64,000 nt of DNA, from assembly GCF_022788715.1 (NCBI RefSeq), contig NZ_CP085167.1:1485001-1549000 (forward strand), written 5' to 3'. This DNA is from Sulfitobacter sp. DSM 110093. GTDB lineage: Bacteria > Pseudomonadota > Alphaproteobacteria > Rhodobacterales > Rhodobacteraceae. The notes under the pieces were generated by a model. It was given only the letters and a program-made list of their open reading frames with translations, had not been told where the DNA came from and ran no database searches. Both the position numbers and the translations under genes were made by a program. Numbering within the stretch: the stretch's first letter is position 1; the number at the start of each line of letters is the position of its first letter. This document shows, one piece after another, positions 49,007 to 57,018 of the stretch.

Positions 49007-49591
49007 TTAGGGGCCGGCCTCGGCAAAAAAGCTGCTGATACGGGCGCGGGCGTAGGCCCAGAGGGCAGGGGCGCCGATGGCGATCTTGCGGCCCACCTTC
49101 TCTTCGATCTGCGCCTCTGAGACGTTGTAGTCGGTCCAACTGCCGCCGCCTGAGGCGAGATTCTGCATGGGCGGCTGGAACCGATCGAGCGATTTGGCAA
49201 ATCGAGCTGAGGGGCTTTCGGCGGCTTCAAACTCCTCCCAAATCCCGCGCAGGTCATCACGCAGATCGGGGGGTAGCAAGCCAAAGATGCGGTCGGCGGC
49301 GATTTGTTCCTGCGCTTCCATATCGGCGGCATCGTAGTCGCCAAAGATCGGATTGTCGCCCGCATCGATCTCTACAAGGTCGTGCAGGATCAGCATTTTG
49401 ATGACGCGGTTGATGTCCACCTCAGGCCCGGCCTGATCGGCCAGCACCAGCGCGTAGAGAGCCAGGTGCCATGAGTGTTCGGCAGAATTCTCCGCCCGGC
49501 TTGCATCGCACAGAGTGGTGCCGCGCAGGATGGTCTTGAGCTTATCGGCCTCGTTCAGAAAGGCGATCTGCTGGTCGAGCCGTTCGGTCAT
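49007..49591 (-). CDS. HD domain protein, probable 5'-deoxynucleotidase (YfbR type)
   Basis: A 194-aa metal-dependent phosphohydrolase. The HD signature is split over AENSAEHSWHLALYAL (first His) and ILHDLVEIDAGD (His-Asp pair and following Glu/Asp), with a late Asp in the RFAKSLDRFQP segment, as in YfbR/YGK1 enzymes that hydrolyse deoxynucleoside monophosphates. Its start overlaps the stop of the 78-aa gene by 4 bp, so it is the third gene of a tight three-gene minus-strand operon. Confidence 0.85.
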   Translation of the reverse strand: MTERLDQQIAFLNEADKLKTILRGTTLCDASRAENSAEHSWHLALYALVLADQAGPEVDINRVIKMLILHDLVEIDAGDNPIFGDYDAADMEAQEQIAADRIFGLLPPDLRDDLRGIWEEFEAAESPSARFAKSLDRFQPPMQNLASGGGSWTDYNVSEAQIEEKVGRKIAIGAPALWAYARARISSFFAEAGP

Positions 49592-49824
49592 GCCCCGGCC
49601 TTGCCGCGATGTTCGCGTAACTTGCGGGCGAGAAAGCCACGGGCCTTGTCGTTGGCCATCCGCGTGCGGATCGCCGTCAGAAAGGCTTCTTCGAGTGTTT
49701 GCGACGAGGCGCCAAGCACCTCGCCGACTTCCATAAACAGCCGTTCTTCACCGGTCTCGGCCTGCACGGCGAGACATTCCTCGGCAAGCTTGTTGGCCAG
49801 TTCAATAACGACTGCATCCGCCAT
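49588..49824 (-). CDS. Small protein of unknown function, 78 aa
   Basis: I do not recognise a named family. The protein is helical by appearance with a charged N-terminal helix (VVIELANKLAEECLAVQAETGEE broken by short turns) and a basic C terminus (FLARKLREHRGKAGA). It has no signal peptide or membrane segment. It overlaps the alpha/beta hydrolase stop by 1 bp and the HD gene by 4 bp, so it is a real member of a translationally coupled operon. Confidence 0.7.
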   Translation of the reverse strand: MADAVVIELANKLAEECLAVQAETGEERLFMEVGEVLGASSQTLEEAFLTAIRTRMANDKARGFLARKLREHRGKAGA

Positions 49825-50477
49825 CAGCGCGTGGATTCCGTCAGACGGCGTTTCACATAGTCGCTGGTCGAGGTGATCAACGTGTCCATATGCGGCTCTT
49901 CGAAGAAGTGACCTGCGCCTTCGACCTCCTGATGGGTGATCGTGATGCCCTTTTGCTCATGCAGCTTGCTGACCAGATTGGTCGTGTCCGCAGGCGGCGC
50001 CACGCGGTCGGCAGTGCCGTTGATGACCAGACCAGAGGCCGGGCAGGGCGCGAGGAACGAAAAGTCGTACATATTTGCGGGCGGCGAGACCGAGATGAAG
50101 CCGGTGATCTCGGGCCGGCGCATCAGCAGTTGCATGCCGATCCATGCGCCGAAGGAAAAACCAGCAACCCAGCAATGCTTGGAGTTGTTGTTCATCGACT
50201 GCAGGTAATCGAGCGCCGAGGCGGCATCCGACAATTCGCCAATGCCTTGGTCATATTCGCCTTGGCTGCGGCCTACGCCACGGAAGTTAAAGCGCAATAC
50301 GGTGAAACCCATGTTGTAGAACGCATAGTGCAGGTTATAGACAACCTTGTGATTCATCGTCCCGCCAAACTGCGGGTGCGGATGCAGCACGATGGCAATC
50401 GGGGCGTCACGTTCTTTTTGGGGGTGGTAGCGGCCTTCAAGGCGGCCTTCGGGTCCGGGAAAAATAACCTCGGGCAT
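49824..50477 (-). CDS. Alpha/beta hydrolase
   Basis: A 217-aa cytoplasmic hydrolase similar to dienelactone hydrolase-like and YkfC/COG2945 proteins. The nucleophile elbow is GFSFGAWIG (Ser near residue 112) and the early HPHPQFGG strand-loop is typical of COG2945. The late catalytic Asp and His lie in INGTADRVAP and EGAGHFFEE. Start at ATG 50477 is preferred (AGGGAC ribosome site upstream); a TTG at 50501 would add eight residues. It is the first gene of a three-gene operon and diverges from iscR. Confidence 0.85.
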   Translation of the reverse strand: MPEVIFPGPEGRLEGRYHPQKERDAPIAIVLHPHPQFGGTMNHKVVYNLHYAFYNMGFTVLRFNFRGVGRSQGEYDQGIGELSDAASALDYLQSMNNNSKHCWVAGFSFGAWIGMQLLMRRPEITGFISVSPPANMYDFSFLAPCPASGLVINGTADRVAPPADTTNLVSKLHEQKGITITHQEVEGAGHFFEEPHMDTLITSTSDYVKRRLTESTR

Positions 50478-50538
50478 GGGTGTCCCTGTCTGGGGGTTCA
50501 AAGATCGCTGCGAATAGTTGACGAATTCGCTATGCCAC

Positions 50539-50555
50539 CTTAGAACGGTTCTAAA
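50539..50555. promoter_or_regulatory. Irr box (iron control element) upstream of iscR
   Basis: A near-perfect palindrome TTAGAA-CGG-TTCTAA (50540-50554) extended by A on the right matches the alphaproteobacterial Irr box TTTAGAA-N3-TTCTAAA. It lies about 95 bp before iscR and about 60 bp before the hydrolase start on the other strand, and predicts iron-responsive control of the Fe-S operon by Irr. Confidence 0.7.
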
Positions 50556-50650
50556 TCTGGTTCCGCGCAGTGTCGCGTGGATCAGTCTTTGGACTTAGGC
50601 ATTTAAGCCGCCCACGTCAATCAAATGGCACGGCGAGTGAGGGTAAGACG

Positions 50651-51112
50651 ATGAAGCTATCTACCAAAGGGCGTTATGCCATGGTCGCTTTGGCCGATAT
50701 TGCGTTGCAGCCCGAAGGGTCGCTTGTGTCGCTGGGTGACATTGCCGAACGGCAGTCAGTGTCTTTGCCCTATCTGGAACAATTGTTCGTCAAACTGCGG
50801 CGCGCCGAACTTGTGACCTCAGTGCGCGGCCCCGGCGGAGGATACCGTTTGGCGCGTTCGCCAGTTGATATTCGGGTGGTCGATGTTTTGGCCGCTGTGG
50901 ATGAGACTGTGGACGCGATGCACAAAGGGGCAGGCGCCTCTGGTGGCTTGTCGGGAAGCCGTGCGCAATCACTGACCAACCGCCTCTGGCAAGGGTTGAG
51001 CGCGCATGTCTATGTTTTCCTGCATCAAACGCGTTTGTCAGATGTGGTTGAGAATGAATTGGCCCCATGCCCTGCGGTGCCGACCCTCTTTGCCGTGGTG
51101 GATGAGACGTGA
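50651..51112 (+). CDS. iscR: Rrf2 family regulator IscR (non-canonical, lacks the Cys triad)
   Basis: A 153-aa winged-helix regulator that reports Fe-S status and heads the suf operon. The N-terminal DNA-binding domain is intact (MKLSTKGRYAMVALADIAL, SLPYLEQLFVKLRRAELV, SVRGPGGGYRLAR). The loop that in E. coli IscR holds three Cys ligands here reads HKGAGASGGLSGSRAQ and has none; the only Cys in the protein is Cys140 in APCPAVP. In Rhodobacter relatives IscR uses an unusual single-Cys type ligation, so this is probably lineage-normal. Start at ATG 50651; its stop overlaps the GTG of the next gene. Confidence 0.9.
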   Translation: MKLSTKGRYAMVALADIALQPEGSLVSLGDIAERQSVSLPYLEQLFVKLRRAELVTSVRGPGGGYRLARSPVDIRVVDVLAAVDETVDAMHKGAGASGGLSGSRAQSLTNRLWQGLSAHVYVFLHQTRLSDVVENELAPCPAVPTLFAVVDET

Positions 51113-52203
51113 GAGCCTATCTCGACCATAACGCAACCACGCCGCTGCGGGCAGAAGCACGTGTAGCAATGATCGCGGCGATGGACCTGCCCGGCAACCC
51201 GTCTTCGGTCCATGCCGAAGGCCGCGCGGCCAAAGCCATGGTCGAGCGTGCGCGCGCGCAGGTGGCGGGGTTGGTGGGCTGCGATCCGGTTGATGTGATC
51301 TTTACCTCTGGTGCCACCGAAGCGGCTGCACTGGCCGCCTCTTTGGGCGCGCGGGTGGTCACATCGGCAGTAGAACATGACGCGGTCCTGTCGTGGGGGC
51401 AGGCGGATCGACTGGGTGTCGATGCCAAGGGCATCTGGGACGGTGATCTCAGCATTGCCGAAGGGGCCGATGTGGTGGCCCTTCAGGCCGCCAATAGCGA
51501 GACGGGTGTGCTGCAACAGACCATGCCGCTGGCGCAACAATGTTGGGCGATGGAAAGCACGCCTTATGTGCTGGTTGATGCGGTGCAGGCGGTTGGGAAA
51601 ACTTCGTTCAAAATGGCCACATCGGGCGCGGATTTCATCCTCGTCTCTGCCCATAAACTGGGCGGGCCGAAAGGCATAGGTGCGCTGATCGTCAAGCGGG
51701 GCATCGATGTGGCTGCGCAATTGCGCGGCGGTGGACAAGAGATGGGCCGCCGTTCGGGCACCGAGAATATCCCCGGCATCGCAGGCTTTGGCGCGGCAGC
51801 AGAAGCGGCTGCGGCAGATGTGGCTGCGGGTCGTTGGGAAGAGGTGGCACAGCTTCGTGATTTGCTGGAAGTGACCCTTGCGGACGCCTCAAAGTTGACT
51901 ACTTCTGTAGGAAAAGACGCGCCGCGTCTGCCCAACACTTCCTGCATCATCTCGCCCGGCTGGAAAGGTGAGACGCAGGTCATGCAGATGGACCTTGCAG
52001 GTTTTGCCATCTCCGCAGGATCGGCCTGTTCCAGCGGCAAGGTACGCGCCAGTGCCGTATTGCGCGCCATGGGCTTTGATGAAACACAGGCCGCCAGCGC
52101 GATCCGGGTGTCGCTGGGCCTGCAAACCACCCGGGAAGATGTCTTGCGGTTCGCGACAAGCTGGACCGCAAAAATGAAAAAGCACGAAACGCGGGCCGCC
52201 TGA
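51109..52203 (+). CDS. iscS: Cysteine desulfurase, class V aminotransferase (IscS/NifS type)
   Basis: A 364-aa PLP enzyme that takes sulfur from cysteine for Fe-S assembly. N-terminal YLDHNATTPLR, PLP Lys183 in SAHKLGGPKG and the loop with catalytic Cys307 in SAGSACSSGK identify a group I desulfurase. It starts with GTG overlapping the iscR stop (GTGA). It is one of two desulfurases in this operon, the other being SufS, which is usual in Rhodobacteraceae. Confidence 0.92.
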   Translation: MRAYLDHNATTPLRAEARVAMIAAMDLPGNPSSVHAEGRAAKAMVERARAQVAGLVGCDPVDVIFTSGATEAAALAASLGARVVTSAVEHDAVLSWGQADRLGVDAKGIWDGDLSIAEGADVVALQAANSETGVLQQTMPLAQQCWAMESTPYVLVDAVQAVGKTSFKMATSGADFILVSAHKLGGPKGIGALIVKRGIDVAAQLRGGGQEMGRRSGTENIPGIAGFGAAAEAAAADVAAGRWEEVAQLRDLLEVTLADASKLTTSVGKDAPRLPNTSCIISPGWKGETQVMQMDLAGFAISAGSACSSGKVRASAVLRAMGFDETQAASAIRVSLGLQTTREDVLRFATSWTAKMKKHETRAA

Positions 52204-52230
52204 GCGCCGCCACGGAAAGGAACCGAAACC

Positions 52231-53763
52231 TTGGATAATATGACCCTCAAAGAGAATGACGGCGTCAAAGAAGGCGTTGACCAGGAAACCGTGGATGCCG
52301 TGCGCGAAGTCGGCGGCAAATACAAATACGGTTGGTCCACCGACATCGAAATGGAATACGCCCCAAAAGGGCTGACGCCAGACATCGTGCGGCTGATCTC
52401 GGAAAAGAACGAAGAGCCGGAGTGGATGACCGAATGGCGTCTGGCAGCTTATGATCGTTGGTTGACCAAGAAAGAACCCGATTGGGCGATGATCGACTAC
52501 CCTGAGATCGATTTTCAGGACCAGTATTACTATGCTCGCCCCAAAAGCATGGCGGAAAAACCCAAGTCTTTGGATGACGTCGATCCCAAGCTCTTGGACA
52601 CCTACAAGAAACTTGGCATCCCGCTGAAAGAGCAGATGATCTTGGCCGGTGTTGAAGGTGCTGAGGATGCGCCAGCAGAAGGCCGCAAGGTGGCCGTGGA
52701 TGCGGTGTTCGATTCCGTTTCTGTCGGCACGACCTTTCAGGAAGAGCTGAAGAAGGCTGGCGTGATCTTTTGCTCGATCTCTGAGGCAATCCGCGAGCAT
52801 CCTGAATTGGTGCGCAAGTACCTCGGATCGGTCGTGCCCGTGTCGGACAACTTCTATGCGACGCTGAACTCGGCGGTCTTTTCCGACGGCTCCTTCGTTT
52901 ATGTCCCACCGGGCGTGCGCTGCCCGATGGAGCTCTCTACCTATTTCCGCATCAACGCCGAGAACACCGGTCAGTTCGAGCGGACTTTGATCATCGCGGA
53001 CAAAGGCTCTTACGTGTCCTACCTTGAAGGGTGCACCGCACCGCAGCGTGACGAGAGCCAGCTGCACGCCGCTGTGGTTGAGATCATCATCGAAGAAGAC
53101 GCCGAGGTGAAATATTCCACCGTTCAAAACTGGTACCCCGGTGACGAAGACGGCAAGGGCGGCATCTATAACTTCGTGACCAAACGTGCCGACTGTCGCG
53201 GCGACCGCGCCAAGGTGATGTGGACGCAGGTCGAAACCGGCTCCGCCGTGACCTGGAAATACCCCTCCTGCATCCTGCGCGGCGACGACAGCCAAGGCGA
53301 GTTCTATTCCATTGCCATCGCGAACAACATGCAGCAGGCCGATACCGGCACCAAGATGGTCCACCTCGGTAAACGCACCAAGTCGCGCATTGTGTCCAAG
53401 GGTATCTCTGCCGGTAAGGCACAGAACACCTATCGCGGTTTGGTGTCGATGCACCCTAAGGCCAAGGAATCGCGCAACTATACCCAGTGTGACAGCTTGC
53501 TGATCGGCTCTGAATGTGGGGCGCATACTGTGCCTTACATCGAGGTCAAGAATAACAGCAGCCGGGTGGAGCATGAGGCGACCACGTCTAAGGTAGATGA
53601 CGATCAGATGTTCTACTGCCGCTCGCGCGGTATGGACGAAGAAGAGGCCGTGGCACTGGTGGTGAACGGTTTCTGCAAGGACGTTCTACAGGCGCTGCCG
53701 ATGGAATTTGCCATGGAAGCCCAAGCGCTTGTGGCGATCTCGCTGGAAGGCTCTGTCGGCTGA
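52231..53763 (+). CDS. sufB: Fe-S cluster assembly scaffold SufB
   Basis: A 510-aa subunit of the SufBC2D scaffold on which Fe-S clusters are built. The central [18 protein letters not shown] segment, the beta-helix core ([19 protein letters not shown]) and the C-terminal segment with SRGMDEEEA are those of SufB. The start is taken as TTG at 52231 because an AAAGGAA ribosome site is correctly spaced before it; the first ATG (52240) lies too far away. The 154 bp between it and sufC hold two small hairpins. Confidence 0.95.
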   Translation: MDNMTLKENDGVKEGVDQETVDAVREVGGKYKYGWSTDIEMEYAPKGLTPDIVRLISEKNEEPEWMTEWRLAAYDRWLTKKEPDWAMIDYPEIDFQDQYYYARPKSMAEKPKSLDDVDPKLLDTYKKLGIPLKEQMILAGVEGAEDAPAEGRKVAVDAVFDSVSVGTTFQEELKKAGVIFCSISEAIREHPELVRKYLGSVVPVSDNFYATLNSAVFSDGSFVYVPPGVRCPMELSTYFRINAENTGQFERTLIIADKGSYVSYLEGCTAPQRDESQLHAAVVEIIIEEDAEVKYSTVQNWYPGDEDGKGGIYNFVTKRADCRGDRAKVMWTQVETGSAVTWKYPSCILRGDDSQGEFYSIAIANNMQQADTGTKMVHLGKRTKSRIVSKGISAGKAQNTYRGLVSMHPKAKESRNYTQCDSLLIGSECGAHTVPYIEVKNNSSRVEHEATTSKVDDDQMFYCRSRGMDEEEAVALVVNGFCKDVLQALPMEFAMEAQALVAISLEGSVG

Positions 53764-53917
53764 TCGGGCATGGCGTGTTGCGCAGCATTGAGGGCTAGTG
53801 TCCCGCAGCGCAGCGCGTCTACCGATGGCGGTGATAACTTAATACGCAGGGGTAAGCCCCTGTTGGAAAACAGAATATTGATATTGCGGCGCGAGCGCGC
53901 GCCAGAAGGAGACCGAA

Positions 53918-54673
53918 ATGCTGAGCATCAAAAACCTGCACGTGAAACTGGAAGAAGAGGACAAGCAAATCCTCAAAGGCGTCGACTTGGAAGTCGAAGC
54001 CGGTAAGGTGCATGCGATCATGGGGCCGAACGGCTCGGGCAAATCGACACTGAGCTATGTGCTTTCCGGCAAAGACGGCTATGAGGTGACCGACGGTTCC
54101 GCAACGCTGGAAGGCAATGATCTGCTTGATCTGGAGCCAGAAGAGCGTGCCGCGGCTGGCCTGTTTTTGGCCTTTCAATATCCGGTCGAAATTCCCGGTG
54201 TTGGCAACATGACCTTCCTACGGACTGCCGTAAACGCACAGCGTAAAGCGCGTGGCGAAGAGGAAATGTCGGCGGCTGACTTCCTTAAGGAAATCCGCGC
54301 GAAGGCGAAGGATCTGAAAATCGACGCCGATATGCTGAAACGCCCCGTGAACATGGGCTTCTCGGGCGGCGAGAAAAAGCGCAACGAAATTCTTCAGATG
54401 GCGATGCTCGCGCCCAAGATGTGCATCTTGGACGAAACCGACTCCGGGCTTGACGTTGACGCGATGAAGCTGGTCGCCGAAGGCGTCAACGCACTGCGTA
54501 CCGAAGGCCGTGGTTTTCTTGTGATCACGCACTATCAGCGTCTTCTGGACCACATCAAACCCGATGTCGTGCACATCATGTCCGATGGCCGCATCATCAA
54601 GACCGGTGGCCCTGAGCTTGCGCTTGAAGTCGAAAACAACGGTTACGCCGACATCCTCGCCGAGGTGGCGTAA
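53918..54673 (+). CDS. sufC: Fe-S cluster assembly ATPase SufC
   Basis: A 251-aa ABC-type ATPase that drives the SufBCD scaffold. Walker A is GPNGSGKSTLSYVL, Q-loop lies in AFQYPVEIPG, the signature is SGGEKKRNEILQ, Walker B MCILDETDSGLDVD and the switch His in VITHYQRLL. A strong AGAAGGAGA ribosome site precedes the ATG. Its stop overlaps the sufD start by 1 bp (TAATG). Confidence 0.97.
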   Translation: MLSIKNLHVKLEEEDKQILKGVDLEVEAGKVHAIMGPNGSGKSTLSYVLSGKDGYEVTDGSATLEGNDLLDLEPEERAAAGLFLAFQYPVEIPGVGNMTFLRTAVNAQRKARGEEEMSAADFLKEIRAKAKDLKIDADMLKRPVNMGFSGGEKKRNEILQMAMLAPKMCILDETDSGLDVDAMKLVAEGVNALRTEGRGFLVITHYQRLLDHIKPDVVHIMSDGRIIKTGGPELALEVENNGYADILAEVA

Positions 54674-55953
54674 TGGCCGAAGCAAAACTCCAAGAAACCC
54701 CGACCGAGGCGATGATCGCATCCCTCGATATGCCGCAGGGTGGCTGGGCGCAGGCGGCGCGTGAAGACGCGCTGGCGCGTGTGCGCACAATGGGCTTGCC
54801 ACAACGCCGTGATGAGTATTGGAAGTTCACACGCCCCGATACGCTGACACAAGCCGAACCTGTTCCGGCTGCGATCTTTGATCACGGTGATGCGCCGCTG
54901 TTCGATGATACCGAGCGTTTGCGTATTGTTTTTGTGGATGGGGTCTTCGACGCCGAAGCCTCCGACGATCTGTCGCTCGAAGGTGTCAGCATTGAACGGC
55001 TCGCGGCGGCGAACAGTGATCTGCATTGGGCGCGTGACCTCTATGGGACGCTGGAAAAGAACGGCCAGACCCCAGTCGCACGCCCACTTGCAGCACTGAA
55101 CACGGCCTACGCCAGTGATGGTGTTTTGATCCATGTGACAGGCACGCCAAGCAAGCCGATCAATCTGGTTTATCACCATAAGTCAGAAACTTCTGATGCG
55201 ATGTTACACCACGTGGTAAAGCTCGACAAAGGGGCCGAAGTGACCCTGTTGGAGAACGGACCCGCAGCGGCACGTTTCAACACCGTTTTGGAAGTCGAAG
55301 TCGCCGATACCGCGCGCTTCCACCATGTGCGCGCACAAGGGCGTGACCACGAACGGCGCGCTGCGACGCATCTCTTCACCCGTCTCGGCACCGAGTCCTT
55401 GTTCAAAAGCTTTACCGTCACCGTTAACGGCGCGATGACGCGCAATGAATGCGTGATCGAATTGACGGGCGATGATGCGTCGGCGCATGTGGCAGGCGCC
55501 TGTGTTGGTGATGGCGATTTTCACCATGACGACACGGTCTTCATCACCCATGACGCGGTGAATTGCGAAAGCCGTCAGGTCTATAAAAAGGTGCTGCGCA
55601 ACGGGGCGACGGGCGTGTTTCAAGGCAAGATCCTTGTTAAAGAAGGCGCGCAGAAAACGGATGGTTATCAGATCAGCCAATCGCTGCTGCTGGATGGTGA
55701 CAGCCAGTTCCTTGCCAAGCCTGAGCTTGAGATCTACGCCGATGATGTCGCCTGTTCGCACGGCTCGACCTCGGGCGCGATCGACGAAGAGGCGTTGTTT
55801 TACCTCCGCGCGCGCGGTGTGTCTCATGCCGAAGCGACCGATCTTTTGACGCTCGCCTTCCTTGCCGAAGCGGTTGAGGAAATCGAAGCCGAAGGCCTGC
55901 GCGAAGAGATCAATGGGCGTCTCAGCTCTTGGTTGGAGCGTCGTAGCAGCTGA
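54673..55953 (+). CDS. sufD: Fe-S cluster assembly protein SufD
   Basis: A 426-aa SufB paralogue that completes the SufBC2D complex and binds iron. The N-terminal region (RDEYWKFTRPDTL) and the beta-helix core with the C-terminal segment DVACSHGSTSGAIDEEALFYLRARG, including the conserved His-containing CSHG, identify SufD. It overlaps sufC by 1 bp, and its stop overlaps the start of the first membrane protein gene by 1 bp. Confidence 0.95.
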   Translation: MAEAKLQETPTEAMIASLDMPQGGWAQAAREDALARVRTMGLPQRRDEYWKFTRPDTLTQAEPVPAAIFDHGDAPLFDDTERLRIVFVDGVFDAEASDDLSLEGVSIERLAAANSDLHWARDLYGTLEKNGQTPVARPLAALNTAYASDGVLIHVTGTPSKPINLVYHHKSETSDAMLHHVVKLDKGAEVTLLENGPAAARFNTVLEVEVADTARFHHVRAQGRDHERRAATHLFTRLGTESLFKSFTVTVNGAMTRNECVIELTGDDASAHVAGACVGDGDFHHDDTVFITHDAVNCESRQVYKKVLRNGATGVFQGKILVKEGAQKTDGYQISQSLLLDGDSQFLAKPELEIYADDVACSHGSTSGAIDEEALFYLRARGVSHAEATDLLTLAFLAEAVEEIEAEGLREEINGRLSSWLERRSS

Positions 55954-56435
55954 TGGCTGTTACCAGCGATATCGTTGCGACCTATCGCGGCCCCGGCACA
56001 GTGATGTCGGGGCTGCTTGCGCAGGGCCGTAACGAGGTGCGCGTGTTGATGTTCGCGCTGATGGCGGGGCTGCTGATCTTCGTGGCACTGTCGCCTTATC
56101 AAGCGCGGGCGGCGCATCTTGATCCTGAAGGGCCGCTTTCGGTTCGGCAGTATTGGAGCGCGTTTTTCTGGATATTTTTGATGCCGCTGTTGCTTTATGC
56201 ATTTGCGGCAATGGTTTGGGTGATCAGCCGTGTCGCGGGTCAACAGCTCACAGGTTACGCGGTGCGGCTGACCTTGGTCTGGTCGCTGCTGGCCTCTGCG
56301 CCAATCCTGTTGCTGCTGGGCCTTGCGCTTGGTTTCATCGGGCCGGGGGTCCAAGCGCAGATCGTGGGCGCGGTTTGGTTGGCTGTGTTCTTTTGGTTCT
56401 GGGTCTCGGGCCTGCTTGCGGCACAGCGGGGCTAG
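55953..56435 (+). CDS. Yip1-like membrane protein inside the suf operon
   Basis: A 160-aa inner-membrane protein with four or five hydrophobic segments (for example LMAGLLIFVAL, IFLMPLLLYAFAAMVWVIS, LLLGLALGFIG). It looks like the small bacterial YIP1 group; no catalytic motif is visible. The 1-bp overlap with sufD shows it is cotranslated with the Fe-S genes. Its role there is unknown. Confidence 0.75.
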   Translation: MAVTSDIVATYRGPGTVMSGLLAQGRNEVRVLMFALMAGLLIFVALSPYQARAAHLDPEGPLSVRQYWSAFFWIFLMPLLLYAFAAMVWVISRVAGQQLTGYAVRLTLVWSLLASAPILLLLGLALGFIGPGVQAQIVGAVWLAVFFWFWVSGLLAAQRG

Positions 56436-56436
56436 G

Positions 56437-57015
56437 ATGAACAGTGCAGCCTTGATCCCACTTGTGCAAACCACCCTGCGCAACCCACGCGCAGCGGCGG
56501 GTCTGATCGCGGCCCTCCAACTTAGCCGAGAGGTCATCTGGACAGCATTGGCCTTGGTTGCGGCGCTCAATGCGCTGGTGATCTCGGCCATGTTCGCCAT
56601 TGCGCCGCCTGCCATTGCTCTGCCCAGTTACTTTCAATCACCACTTGTCCTCTTCGCGCTGTTGGGAGGGCTGATGGTGCTCTATGTCCATGCATTGTCG
56701 TGGGTTGGGCGCGCGATGGGCGGGCAGGGTACGATTGAACCCCTCTTGGCCGCTGTGGTTTGGCTACAGGCGCTGCGGCTTTGTGCGCAGTTGGGGATTT
56801 TGCTGCTAACGGTCGCCCTGCCGCCGTTGGCTTTGCTGGCCTCTTTTGTGGTCACATTCTGGGGCCTTTGGATCTTGCTTAATTTCGTCGCCGAGCTGCT
56901 GCAGTTGCCGGGGCTTTTTCATGCGGCCGCTGTGCTGGCAGGTGCCGCGCTTGGGGTTCTGTTGGGCCTCGGCCTCTTGCTGTCTTTGATCGGGCTCACC
57001 GCCCAAGGAGTTTAA
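56437..57015 (+). CDS. Second Yip1-like membrane protein inside the suf operon
   Basis: A 192-aa membrane protein with about five segments (VIWTALALVAALNALVIS, LVLFALLGGLMVLYV, a C-terminal LLGLGLLLSLIGLTA). The LREVIW/WLQALRL-like spacing resembles YIP1 family proteins. It starts 1 bp after the stop of the previous gene and ends 3 bp before sufS. No function is known; together with its neighbour it may form a membrane complex. Confidence 0.75.
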   Translation: MNSAALIPLVQTTLRNPRAAAGLIAALQLSREVIWTALALVAALNALVISAMFAIAPPAIALPSYFQSPLVLFALLGGLMVLYVHALSWVGRAMGGQGTIEPLLAAVVWLQALRLCAQLGILLLTVALPPLALLASFVVTFWGLWILLNFVAELLQLPGLFHAAAVLAGAALGVLLGLGLLLSLIGLTAQGV

Positions 57016-57018
57016 GTC

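Noticed and set aside
51889..53574. A 561-codon open frame on the minus strand opposite iscS and sufB
   Set aside because: It is an antisense shadow of two well-supported genes; high GC at third codon positions makes such frames long by chance.
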